From: JAJFUG01 sp964473155
Lineage (GTDB): Bacteria; Gemmatimonadota; Glassbacteria; GWA2-58-10
Reading direction: 5' to 3'
NCBI GenBank assembly: GCA_964473155.1
Contig: CAYYNT010000023.1
Coordinates: 1-58,527, forward strand
Length of the DNA stretch: 58,527 nucleotides
Shown here: positions 34,657 through 43,651 of the stretch, piece after piece
How the letters are laid out: each line of letters starts with the position of its first letter
Position numbering within the stretch: position 1 is the first letter of the stretch
The notes under the pieces: model-generated
What the model saw: the letters and a program-made list of their open reading frames with translations, nothing else
What the model was told of the DNA's origin: nothing
Databases searched by the model: none
Position numbers and translations under genes: made by a program

Positions 34657-37600
34657 GTGCTACCGGCCCTTTTAAAACTTTCAACCACCGGCCGCTTCAT
34701 CCGCTTCCTGGCCATCCTTCTTGCCTGCCTGAATCATGCCGATGCCACAGCTATTAACGGAACGCAACTGTTTGAACAGCTTCAGATGGAAAACCGGACT
34801 CTGCGGGAACAGATCGAAACACTCGATGCCAGGCGCGAGATGTTCCGCTGGAGCTATTTCCAACAGGGGCCTGCACTGCGCTCCGGCAGTGTAATGAAAA
34901 CGGCGGTCTTGCCGGATGGCCGTCTGGCCTTCGCCACTGACAACCGTGGACTCGTATTATATGATGGCGTCAGTCTGGAGATCCTGGACCGCGCGTCCGG
35001 TCTCCCGGATGATTTCGTCACCTCGGTCGCCGCGCCGGACAGCGGTTCAATCTGGATCGGAACCGGTTCAGGGCTTGTTCTTTATGAACGGGGACGGACC
35101 AGCCGGCCTGAAAACCTGCCCGCCGGTCTTCAGAGTTCGCTGATAAGCTGCCTTTTGCCCGGAAGATCGGGCGGCATGTGGGTTGGAACGCAGAACAGCG
35201 GGCTTTGGCGGCTTTCAACGCAGGGCTGGGAATATGTCTGCGGCGCTCCTGACAGCCTGGGCGGGCTTGCGGCTGGCATCAATGACCTGGCCGCCGATCC
35301 TTCCGGTGACGGAGTATGGATTGCCACCGCCGGAGAGGGCCTCTGGCGGGTGGACAGTTCAGGAATCCGGAAATACCCGTCGCCTCTCGGTCCCGGAAGC
35401 GAGGAAATATATTGTCTGTTATGCAGTCCGGACGGCCTTCTTTGGATCGGCGCATCAGGCGCGGGAGCAGGATTCATGGCCGGGGGACAGTGCCGCGGCC
35501 TCCCGCTCCCGTCGGCTGAGGGCAGCGGAGTCACCTGTCTGGCTGGTTTGTCCGGGGGAGACATTCTGTTCGGGACCACGGATGGGACCTATATCTACGA
35601 AGCCGCGACAGCGCGCTTTAACCGTCTCCCCCTGCCTGCCGAACTTACCCCCTACCCTGTCGTCTCAGCAGTGGAGAAACATGGCAGCCTCTGGCTCTCT
35701 CCGAGTGGCCAGGGACTGCATGTGTATGACCGGGAGCTGGTGAAAAGCTTCGGACCGGATGAGGGATTGCCCTCCACCCGGGTTTTCAGCCTGCAACAGT
35801 CGGTTGACGGCGACATGTGGTGCGCCACCGGCGATGGGCTTGCCCGGCTGGAAGGTGGTGTATGGCGGCAGCCGGAGGAGACGGGGCTTCTGCCCGACCG
35901 CCTTGTCACCTGCCTGGCTTTCGGGCCGGACGGTGCGAAATACTTCGGTACTTATGCCGGGGCGCTCCTGCTGGAACCGGATGGATCGAGCACGGTGATC
36001 GACAGAGACAGCGGCCTGAACAGCAACATGATAAACGATATACAGGCCGGTCCGGACAGTGCGCTCTGGATCGCCACCGAGGGCGGCGGCCTGGTCCGCC
36101 GCCGGAATGCAGCCTTGCAGATGTTCGTTGAGGCTGAGGCGCTGCCCTCGGCTCATGTGCAGGCCGTGCTTTGTGAGGCGGACGGTTCGGTGTGGGCCGC
36201 CACGCGTAAAGGCATTGCCCTGATCCGGGACGGCCGGATTTTAGAGAGCGCGCCGGACGGCTCTCCCGTATCGCCCGGCGCCCACCATTTCACTGCGCTG
36301 GCGCTGGCCGTGGATGGCTCGTTATGGGCCGCCTCGTATGGACAGGGAGCCTGGCGGCGTCTCCCCGGAAAAGGATGGACACAACATGGTTCGGACCAGG
36401 GCCTGGCCTCGGATGAGGTCTATTCCGTCGCACGAGCCTCGGCCGGAAGGATGGCATTCGGCACGGCGCTTGGTTTGAGCCTGTACGATGGCTCGGCCTG
36501 GCGCAACTACGGCCCGCAGGACGGAGTAGGTCCAGGGGCTGTACGATGCGTGTTCACCAGCGCGGACAGCGCTCTCTGGCTCTGTGTCGAGGGTCAGGGA
36601 ATCGTCCGGTTCGACCCTGATCGCTTCGACCCGCCGGAAACCTGGATCACAAGCCCGATTGGACGGGCTTGCGCGGTTGATCCATCGGGGCAGCCTATAT
36701 GCCTCATGTCCTTGACAGACAGCCTGGACAGTCCAGAAAGCGACGGCGATGATAGCAGAATATATATGACCGGCGGCTGGTTCAGCCGCTGCAAGACTGT
36801 TTCTGTGGACAGCCTTAAAACAGACAGCCTGACTCTCAGGCTGCATGCCTCGACTCCATGGCAACCCGGAGAAAGCGGCGCTTTCCGTTTCTCCTGGAAA
36901 ATGGACCAGGGTCCCTGGAGCGGTTTCAGCGCCCGCAGCGAGATCAGCCTCAAAGATTTGTCTCGCGGCCAGCACGTTCTGCTTGTCCGGTCCAGGGGAC
37001 CGCATCTTAGGAACGATCCAACGCCTGCCGTTTACCGCTTTGCAGTCGACATGCCCGGTCCCTGGAGCGACTGGCGAATATACGCTGCGGGCGGAATATT
37101 CATATTGGCCCTTATGGGACTTCTGGGACGGCAAAAAATAGCGTGGTGGGTAATCAGCGCGCGCAGACGCGGGTTCCAGCCCATAACGCCCAATCCGTTC
37201 CAGCCCAACAGCCCGCTTGCACCGGGCGCGCCGCTGCCCGGAAGGGATACATTTCTGGAGTCAATTATCCGTCCGGAGGGCAACGATTCTGTCATACTGT
37301 GCGGCCCTCCCAGGAGCGGAGTGAGCAGCCTTCTCCTCCACGCGGAGGCGCTCGCGACTGAGAGCCGGAAATCCGCCGTTCTGGTGGACCTCGCCGCCCC
37401 TGGACTGAACAACATTCAGGCTGTATTGCAGCGAATAGCTGAAAGGCTTTCCGGCGAACCCGCTCAAACAATTGAAGATACTTCGCCGGAAAGCCTTGTC
37501 ACCCTGGTCCGTGACCTGGGCAAGCCTGTTCTGCTGCTGTTCGACAACGCCGAACTGCTTTGCCGCCTGGCCGAACGCGACAGCCATCTGGCTGCCAGGT

Positions 37601-39462
37601 TCACCGCGGCCCTCCGGGAAATGGTGCAGAAAGGAGACGGCGCCGCCTTGATATTCGGCCTCCACGATCAGGAAAAGCTGCGTAAAGGCCTGCCGGTCTT
37701 TTCCGGAATGAGCCGTCTCGCCTCCGCCGGTGATTTGAGCATGGATGCGGCATCCCAGGCGCTGGAATCCGCTCTGGACGGGAAAGCGGCTCTCAAGCAC
37801 CAGGCGCGTGACCTTCTTGCCGGACTGAGCGGGGGCCAGCCCTGCCTGCTTCAGCACCTCGGATTTGCCGCGGTCGAACGGATGAATTCAGCGGCCACCA
37901 ACCTGCTGGAACCGGAATTGGCGGAGCAGGCGGCGGAAGATCTGGTGCAGTCTCCCCCCGGCCTTCTGCTGGACCGCTGGGATGATCTTTCGCGGCCCGA
38001 AAAGCTGCTTTTCAGCGCTGCCGTATCAGTTCAATCCCGGACTTCTCGCGGCGGGATTTCCGGCCTGGCCGACATCACCATGATCCTGCGCTCGCACGGG
38101 CTGACCCTGCTGGATGAGGAACTGAACAAGGCAGCCGTCTCCCTGGCGGCGAGAAACCTTATCCGGTTTGATCCTTCCTCTGGCCGGTTGCGCATGGATG
38201 ACACCCTGCTCGGGCGCTGGGTGAAAAACAACCATCCTCTGGAGTCGGTCAGCGCCAGCGAGGATTACGATTCCGGAGATATTCTCCGTCAGTCGGTGGA
38301 GGCGATGGGCCGATCGTTCCGTGCTGGTGAAAGGCTGGAAAGGCTCTTCGATGCGCTCCATCCGGCGCTGCGTTTCGAATGGGCGGCCTGGCTGCCCTGC
38401 GGCGACAACAATGGAGTTATGCAGGGTTTCGGACAATGCCCGGATGAATTGCCCGGTTCTCTTCCAGCCGAAACCACCTCCATTCTGAGCAGCCATCCGG
38501 GCGCGATTCAGACGGGCCGGGACGATTCTCATGACTGGACAGGACAGTTCCCGGCCGGGACCCTTCTCGTACCGGAATTCCTTCGCGGCGTGCTTGACGG
38601 CGTCTTCGCTTTCGGGCCGCGCGAAGGCGGCCAGCGATATTCGCGGCGCGAATTAAGCCTGCTGGAGACAGTGGCGGAACAGGCCGCGGTGTCTCTGGAG
38701 AATGTCCGTCTCTACGAGCGTGAAACAGAGCGGGAACGCATGCGACTGGAGCTTGAAACCGCCCGGCGGATGCAGATGGCGATACTGCCGGAGCGAAGTT
38801 TCAGTTCGCCGGGAATGGAAATATTCGCTTTCATCAGTCCGGCCAGTGAGGTGGGCGGCGACTATTTCGACTACCGCCGCCTGGACTCCGGCCGGCTGGC
38901 TTTCGTGATCGGGGATGTCAGCGGTCACGGACTCAGCGCCGGAACACTCGTCTCGATGACCAAAAGCTGCCTTTACAACCAGTTCCGGGTGGATGACAGC
39001 GTCACCGCCGTGCTGACCGCCATGAACGACATGGTGCGAGGCGCGCTGAGCGAAAGGCTGCTGATGACTTTCTGCTATGCCGTGTTCGATACCGTGTCGC
39101 GCGAATGCAGCTATTCTATCGCCGGACACCCGTTCCCCTATCGTCTGACCGCTGACGGCGAACTTATCGAGCTGGAGCTGGGGGCCTATCCGCTGGGTGC
39201 AATCGCCAGGGCAAAATTCAGGCAGCAGAGTTTTAACTATTCACCGGGTGACCTGTTCGTGTTCTATTCGGACGGCATTGTCGAGGGGGTGGACCCTGAT
39301 GACGCTCAGTACGGGTTCGCCCGGTTCGAACAGTCGATCCGGCGCAACGCCGCCGGCAGTCCGGAGATGATTAACTCGGCCATAATGAAGGATTTCCATG
39401 ACTTCGCGCGCGGCGCGCCCCAGCAGGATGACATCACTCTTGTTATAATCAGGGCGGTTTGA
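34657..39462 (+). CDS. Giant sensor: 14-blade propeller, ATPase-like, GAF, PP2C phosphatase
   Basis: A 1601-residue single-chain receptor. The GTG at 34657 has AAGGGA seven bases upstream and gives a signal-type leader (FLAILLACL..ADA). A short coiled coil follows. Then come fourteen Reg_prop blades (34870-36620; e.g. GSIWIGTGSGLVLYE, GDMWCATGDGLARLE), enough for two seven-bladed propellers. A Y_Y_Y-like beta domain (36800-37055) and a membrane helix (about 37075-37135) follow. The cytosolic part has a P-loop-like ATPase domain with GPPRSGVSS (Lys replaced by Val) and LLLFDNAELL, a helical region, a GAF domain (38290-38700), a coiled-coil linker and a SpoIIE/PP2C phosphatase (38810-39455) with VGGDYFDY, GDVSGHGLSAG, FYSDGIVEG and QQDDITLV metal residues intact. 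The extracellular half is known from Bacteroidetes hybrid two-component sensors; here the output is a phosphatase rather than a kinase. Confidence 0.88.
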   Translation: MLPALLKLSTTGRFIRFLAILLACLNHADATAINGTQLFEQLQMENRTLREQIETLDARREMFRWSYFQQGPALRSGSVMKTAVLPDGRLAFATDNRGLVLYDGVSLEILDRASGLPDDFVTSVAAPDSGSIWIGTGSGLVLYERGRTSRPENLPAGLQSSLISCLLPGRSGGMWVGTQNSGLWRLSTQGWEYVCGAPDSLGGLAAGINDLAADPSGDGVWIATAGEGLWRVDSSGIRKYPSPLGPGSEEIYCLLCSPDGLLWIGASGAGAGFMAGGQCRGLPLPSAEGSGVTCLAGLSGGDILFGTTDGTYIYEAATARFNRLPLPAELTPYPVVSAVEKHGSLWLSPSGQGLHVYDRELVKSFGPDEGLPSTRVFSLQQSVDGDMWCATGDGLARLEGGVWRQPEETGLLPDRLVTCLAFGPDGAKYFGTYAGALLLEPDGSSTVIDRDSGLNSNMINDIQAGPDSALWIATEGGGLVRRRNAALQMFVEAEALPSAHVQAVLCEADGSVWAATRKGIALIRDGRILESAPDGSPVSPGAHHFTALALAVDGSLWAASYGQGAWRRLPGKGWTQHGSDQGLASDEVYSVARASAGRMAFGTALGLSLYDGSAWRNYGPQDGVGPGAVRCVFTSADSALWLCVEGQGIVRFDPDRFDPPETWITSPIGRACAVDPSGQPICLMSLTDSLDSPESDGDDSRIYMTGGWFSRCKTVSVDSLKTDSLTLRLHASTPWQPGESGAFRFSWKMDQGPWSGFSARSEISLKDLSRGQHVLLVRSRGPHLRNDPTPAVYRFAVDMPGPWSDWRIYAAGGIFILALMGLLGRQKIAWWVISARRRGFQPITPNPFQPNSPLAPGAPLPGRDTFLESIIRPEGNDSVILCGPPRSGVSSLLLHAEALATESRKSAVLVDLAAPGLNNIQAVLQRIAERLSGEPAQTIEDTSPESLVTLVRDLGKPVLLLFDNAELLCRLAERDSHLAARFTAALREMVQKGDGAALIFGLHDQEKLRKGLPVFSGMSRLASAGDLSMDAASQALESALDGKAALKHQARDLLAGLSGGQPCLLQHLGFAAVERMNSAATNLLEPELAEQAAEDLVQSPPGLLLDRWDDLSRPEKLLFSAAVSVQSRTSRGGISGLADITMILRSHGLTLLDEELNKAAVSLAARNLIRFDPSSGRLRMDDTLLGRWVKNNHPLESVSASEDYDSGDILRQSVEAMGRSFRAGERLERLFDALHPALRFEWAAWLPCGDNNGVMQGFGQCPDELPGSLPAETTSILSSHPGAIQTGRDDSHDWTGQFPAGTLLVPEFLRGVLDGVFAFGPREGGQRYSRRELSLLETVAEQAAVSLENVRLYERETERERMRLELETARRMQMAILPERSFSSPGMEIFAFISPASEVGGDYFDYRRLDSGRLAFVIGDVSGHGLSAGTLVSMTKSCLYNQFRVDDSVTAVLTAMNDMVRGALSERLLMTFCYAVFDTVSRECSYSIAGHPFPYRLTADGELIELELGAYPLGAIARAKFRQQSFNYSPGDLFVFYSDGIVEGVDPDDAQYGFARFEQSIRRNAAGSPEMINSAIMKDFHDFARGAPQQDDITLVIIRAV

Positions 39463-39465
39463 CAG

Positions 39466-41535
39466 ATGGGCCTCGAGTTCTCGATAGAAACCAACAAAAA
39501 AACGGAGACACGCCAGACCGTGCTCGACCGTTTCTGGCGCAGCCTCCTTTCGGCAGGCGATGCGGCGACAGTGCTCGATGCGCTGGCCTCCGCTCTTGCT
39601 GCATTGACCGGCTGCGAAACACGCGCTTTCTGTCTTGATCCTGACAGCGGCGAACTGTTTTCCCCCGGCCGTCTGCATGCGCCCTCACTTATTGCCCCAA
39701 GCCTTTCGGCACAGATCTTTCCAGAATCGTCCGGGCCGCTGCGTCTGGAACTTACGCTTGCGCAGGACAATCCGGCCTGGAATGAATTCATCGCCTCCAA
39801 CCGTGAGGCCCTCGACCGCGCCGGATGGCGTCTGGCCTGGGCGCTGCCTGCCGGGGGAAGTCTGGCAGGCATGGTATTCCTCTGCGCCGGTTCGAGGATT
39901 CAGCGACGCTCCGCCCGCGGGGCCATGGAGCTGGCGGTGCGCGGGGCCTTGCTCAGTCTCGATCGCCTGGCCGCCAGCGAACAGACCCGCAGGAGCGCAT
40001 TCGAATACAGGCTCAAGCTGCTGGAGATCGAGACCCTGCGTGATGTCGGGGTTGCGCTGGTCAGCCTGCTCGATCTGGATTGCCTGTGCCGTGAGCTTCT
40101 TACCCGCGCCACCTCGCTGCTGAACACCAACCGCGCCGCTGTACTGCTCACCGGGGAGCATGGCTCCACCGGGAATGGACCGGAACTGCGGATAAGGGAG
40201 TCTTTCAACCTTGACTCCAGTCAAGCCGCTGCCCTTGAGAAATTCACCGCGGACAGACTGATCGATAAACTTGCAGCCGGCCATACTCTCAAGATGAACG
40301 ATCCGGGTGAACTGCCCTCCGCCACTGGATGCGGAAAACTGCTGGCCGCTCCGGTGCGTCAGAAAGGAGAACTCCTCGGGGCGATACTGACAGCGGATAA
40401 AGAGGGCCGCCATGGCGCGCTGCCGGATTTCGACGGCGAGGACGAGGGACTGCTGAATTCCATCGCCAATTTTGCCGGGGCTGCGGTTTCGAATGCCCGT
40501 CTCTACCGGAACGTCAATGAGATCAAACGGTACAATGAAAGCATACTGGCATGTATCGCCAGCGGAGTGATAACCACCGGAACGCGGGGGGAGATAGTCA
40601 GCTTCAACGCCTCGGCCGCCTCGATTTTCGGGCTGGACGAAACAGCGGCGTCAAAGATAGGTCTGGCCGGGCTTTTCAAGTCGATAGGCTGCGCCGGGCT
40701 GGCGAGGAAGCTGCGGCCGGCTCTCGAAAACGGCATTCCATGCCAGGAAACCGCGCTGCGCGGACGGCGCGCGGACGGGAGCGGACTGGTGCTCAATGTA
40801 AGCGCAGCGCCGCTGTTGGATGATAGCACCGGCAGTATCAGCGGCATGGTGGTTTCTGTGGAGAACATATCCGAGGGCGCCAGGGTGAAAGAAATGCTGA
40901 AACGCTATGTCAGCCCCGCAGTGGCGGAACTTGCGCTGACAAGGGATGGCGGCCTGGAACTGGGTGGAGAATTGCGCGAGGTCACGGTGCTGTTCGCCGA
41001 TATACGGGGATTCACCGCGCTGGCCGAACTCCGCTCTCCCGCCGAGGTGGTCGAACTGCTGAACCAGTATTTCGATCTGATGATCGATGTGGTTTTCCGC
41101 ATGAACGGTACAGTGGATAAAATAGTAGGCGATGAGATAATGGTGCTGTTCGGCGCGCCGGTGGATTTCCCGGACGACACCCGGCGGGCGGCCCTCTGCG
41201 CCCTGGCCATGCGGCGCGAGCTTGCGCGTTTTAACAGCCTTCGCGCCGGCCGCGGAGAACCACCGCTTGAGGCCGGGATTGGTATAAACCGCGGCAGCGT
41301 GATTTCGGGCAACATAGGCTCAAAAAAACGCATGGACTACACGGTGATCGGCGACACTGTAAACCTGGCCAGCCGTCTGGTTTCTGCGGCCCGTCCGGGT
41401 GAGATCATTGTCAGCCGTAGCGCGGCCGTTTGCCTGGACAGCAGTTTCACCCTGCAGGACATGGGAAGCCTTAAAGTAAAGGGACGCCGTGAGCCGGTGG
41501 AGGTTCTGCGCCTGCTTGACGGTCCCGCAGAATGA
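39466..41535 (+). CDS. GAF-PAS class III adenylate cyclase
   Basis: A 689-residue cytosolic protein starting three bases after the sensor stop. Residues 1-170 look like a degenerate GAF, 180-345 a second GAF (TLRDVGVALVSLLDLDCLC), 350-465 a PAS domain (ILACIASGVITTGTRGEIV). The cyclase domain spans 490-689. Metal aspartates are Asp512 (FADIRG) and Asp556 (VGDE); adenine-specifying Lys552 and Asp630 are present, as are Asn633 and Arg637 for the transition state. All catalytic residues needed for ATP to cAMP are therefore visible. It may be controlled by small ligands through GAF/PAS. No signal peptide or membrane segment is present. Confidence 0.92.
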   Translation: MGLEFSIETNKKTETRQTVLDRFWRSLLSAGDAATVLDALASALAALTGCETRAFCLDPDSGELFSPGRLHAPSLIAPSLSAQIFPESSGPLRLELTLAQDNPAWNEFIASNREALDRAGWRLAWALPAGGSLAGMVFLCAGSRIQRRSARGAMELAVRGALLSLDRLAASEQTRRSAFEYRLKLLEIETLRDVGVALVSLLDLDCLCRELLTRATSLLNTNRAAVLLTGEHGSTGNGPELRIRESFNLDSSQAAALEKFTADRLIDKLAAGHTLKMNDPGELPSATGCGKLLAAPVRQKGELLGAILTADKEGRHGALPDFDGEDEGLLNSIANFAGAAVSNARLYRNVNEIKRYNESILACIASGVITTGTRGEIVSFNASAASIFGLDETAASKIGLAGLFKSIGCAGLARKLRPALENGIPCQETALRGRRADGSGLVLNVSAAPLLDDSTGSISGMVVSVENISEGARVKEMLKRYVSPAVAELALTRDGGLELGGELREVTVLFADIRGFTALAELRSPAEVVELLNQYFDLMIDVVFRMNGTVDKIVGDEIMVLFGAPVDFPDDTRRAALCALAMRRELARFNSLRAGRGEPPLEAGIGINRGSVISGNIGSKKRMDYTVIGDTVNLASRLVSAARPGEIIVSRSAAVCLDSSFTLQDMGSLKVKGRREPVEVLRLLDGPAE

Positions 41536-41548
41536 CGATGGGAGAAAG

Positions 41549-41983
41549 ATGAGCGAGGAAATGCGTTTCGACATACAAGAGGAAATGAGCGTCCCCATGC
41601 AGAGGGACCAGGAACTGGCCGTGGCTGACCGCGCCGCCGAGCTGGCCCGGAGCGCGGGATTCGACACGGACCGTATAGATGAGATACGTATCGCTCTGAT
41701 CGAAGCGGTGATTAACGCCATCGAGCACGGAAACAATCCTGAAAAACTGGTGCACGTCACTTTCCGTCTTGACATAAAGGCAAAAAGAATTGAAATATGC
41801 GTCGCCGATCGTGGAGGCGGTTTCAATCCCGGCCGTGTCGAGACTCCAGACATCCATAAAAAAATGGTGAAAGGCAGCCGTAAACGCGGCTGGGGTCTGA
41901 CACTCATGCGCGGCTTGATGGACGAGGTAAGCATCCGGACCTCCGAACAGGGATCCTGCGTGGTCCTCGTGAAAAAAGGTTGA
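41549..41983 (+). CDS. RsbW/SpoIIAB-like serine kinase (anti-sigma type)
   Basis: A 144-residue GHKL ATPase. The N box is EAVINAIEHG (52-61, Asn56), the G1 box DRGGGF (87-92), and the G2 box GWGLTLMRGLMDEV (114-127). Such kinases bind sigma factors or other effectors and phosphorylate a STAS antagonist. The ATG at 41549 has GGGAG four bases before it. The gene starts 13 bases after the cyclase. The natural partners are the STAS protein encoded next and the PP2C phosphatase domain of the giant sensor, which would reverse the phosphorylation. Confidence 0.9.
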   Translation: MSEEMRFDIQEEMSVPMQRDQELAVADRAAELARSAGFDTDRIDEIRIALIEAVINAIEHGNNPEKLVHVTFRLDIKAKRIEICVADRGGGFNPGRVETPDIHKKMVKGSRKRGWGLTLMRGLMDEVSIRTSEQGSCVVLVKKG

Positions 41984-41991
41984 AAAGGGGT

Positions 41992-42020
41992 TTGACAATC
42001 CTGACAGCTCGATCTAAATT
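41992..42020 (+). promoter_or_regulatory. Internal promoter before the STAS gene
   Basis: TTGACA (41992-41997), exactly 17 bases, TAAATT (42015-42020). Start near 42027, 60 bases before the STAS ATG. It would allow extra antagonist relative to the kinase. Confidence 0.5.
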
Positions 42021-42086
42021 CGTATTTGCCGGAGGCGCGCGGTTTAACACTGCTCCGGCTGAAAACCAGTACACGGAGAATTGCAA

Positions 42087-42437
42087 ATGGCGGAAAACTT
42101 TCAGGTGACGGTCCAGCGCGGCCCGGATTATGCCATTCTGCGCACGGACGGGTATGTGAACAACACCGGGGGCGAAAAAGTGGCGGAACAGGTCTACCGT
42201 CTGCTTGATGACGGAGTCAGGCGGTTCATACTTAATCTTGCCAGAAGCCCGATTGTAAACAGTGTCGGTATTTCCGTGCTTATCGAGATGATCGAGCGGG
42301 TGCGCGAGGATGGTGACCGGGTGATTTTCTGTGAATGCACCCCGGTCATAGCCAAGACATTTAAAATCATGGGACTGACTCAGTACGCCGAGCTGTGCGT
42401 TGATGAAAAAGAGGCAGTCAGCCGGATCACAGCCTGA
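42087..42437 (+). CDS. STAS-domain anti-anti-sigma factor
   Basis: A 116-residue SpoIIAA/RsbV-type protein. The phosphorylation loop reads NSVGISVL, with Ser59 as the expected target of the kinase and phosphatase. The ATG at 42087 has GGAG eight bases upstream; a TTG two codons earlier is too close to it. In known systems, dephosphorylated STAS binds the kinase and frees its target. No dedicated sigma factor is encoded in this cluster, so the freed target is unknown. Confidence 0.93.
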   Translation: MAENFQVTVQRGPDYAILRTDGYVNNTGGEKVAEQVYRLLDDGVRRFILNLARSPIVNSVGISVLIEMIERVREDGDRVIFCECTPVIAKTFKIMGLTQYAELCVDEKEAVSRITA

Positions 42438-42451
42438 ACTGGCGGTGCAAA

Positions 42452-43606
42452 GTGAAAAAGTCTGTCGCCTTTCTTCTCATCGCGGCCACAGTTCTTACCT
42501 GCGGTCAACTGTATGCCGTATTTCCGAAAGAACAGCTTAACGACAAACGTTATATCAACATAATAATCATCCTGGACTGTTCGGCCAGCATGAACAAGAT
42601 CATCGGACCAGTGCGCAAGACAGACATCGCGCGGAAGGTGGTCGAGACCATTCTTAATGGGATGTTTCAGGACAGTCACGATGCCGGCTCGATGAAATCC
42701 GGTCTGCGGGTATTCGGAGCAAAGTTTTTCAAGTGGAAGCAGAACTGCGATGACACCTCGCTGGAAGTAGCCTTGGATGACATTGAAAAAACACGCCCGC
42801 CGATTTTGACGAAAACGTCCACGATAACAGCCAAGGGTCAGAGTTCGCTCTCTTTGAGCATCGATGCGCTCAAGGGGGATTTCCCAGATGAGAACGACAA
42901 GGCCAATTTCATCGTGGTAATCTCGGATGGTGACGAATCGTGCGGCGGCAGTCCCTGCGACGCTGTCAAGCAGCTTGTGGGAGACAGCCGGGGCGTGTCG
43001 GTCAACACCATAGGCGTGGAAACTGACCCGGCCGGCTACGACAACCTCAACTGCATGGCCCAGGCCGGCAACGGGAGGTATTTCGACAGCAAGGATGTCC
43101 AGGATTTTGTCATGTTCCTTAAAGACGCCAACCGGACGATCCAGGGCAACCGCCGGAACATGGCCCTGAAAGCTGAAAAAGAAGACACTGCGACTATCCG
43201 GATGCGGGATGTAACCCAGTCGATGACCCAGCACAAAGTGGAAATCGCCACGCCTCTTTACCCTGACCGCGATGAACGCTTCGCCGCCATTGATACGCTC
43301 CGCCCCGAGGATCGTCTCTTCCTTATTTCGACGCGCGGCCTGTGGCAGGAGATATTCGTGCCGGACCGCAAGCTCCAGGGCTGGATACTGGCCAAAACCG
43401 GCGGCTCGGAGTATTCTGTAACCGTATCCGATTCCAAGACGCCGTTGTATGCAGAAAAAAGCCCTTCCAGTGAAGTGGTGACTTATCTGGATGCCGGGGA
43501 ACAACTCACTGTGTTGAAAAAAGAGGGCACCTGGTTCCAGGTGTTCAGCCAGAAACTGAACCTTCGCGGCTGGGTGATCGCTTTTAACGTGGCTGAAAAC
43601 CGCTGA
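42452..43606 (+). CDS. Secreted VWA-domain protein with C-terminal SH3-like domains
   Basis: A 384-residue exported protein. The signal peptide is MKKSVAFLLIAATVLTCG with probable cleavage after LYA. The VWA domain (30-230) has the metal-dependent adhesion site DCSAS, a Thr in the TSTITAKG region and Asp in SDGDESCGG. Residues 265-384 hold two bacterial SH3-like segments (QEIFVPDRKLQGWI and YAEKSPSSEVVTYLD..LRGWV). These usually bind peptidoglycan or peptides. Start is GTG with only a weak binding site. It follows the STAS gene by 14 bases, so it may be the periplasmic readout of the module. Confidence 0.87.
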   Translation: MKKSVAFLLIAATVLTCGQLYAVFPKEQLNDKRYINIIIILDCSASMNKIIGPVRKTDIARKVVETILNGMFQDSHDAGSMKSGLRVFGAKFFKWKQNCDDTSLEVALDDIEKTRPPILTKTSTITAKGQSSLSLSIDALKGDFPDENDKANFIVVISDGDESCGGSPCDAVKQLVGDSRGVSVNTIGVETDPAGYDNLNCMAQAGNGRYFDSKDVQDFVMFLKDANRTIQGNRRNMALKAEKEDTATIRMRDVTQSMTQHKVEIATPLYPDRDERFAAIDTLRPEDRLFLISTRGLWQEIFVPDRKLQGWILAKTGGSEYSVTVSDSKTPLYAEKSPSSEVVTYLDAGEQLTVLKKEGTWFQVFSQKLNLRGWVIAFNVAENR

Positions 43607-43651
43607 TCCGGTAATTCCAACCTTATTCATGACACAACGGGGAGTGCTCCG

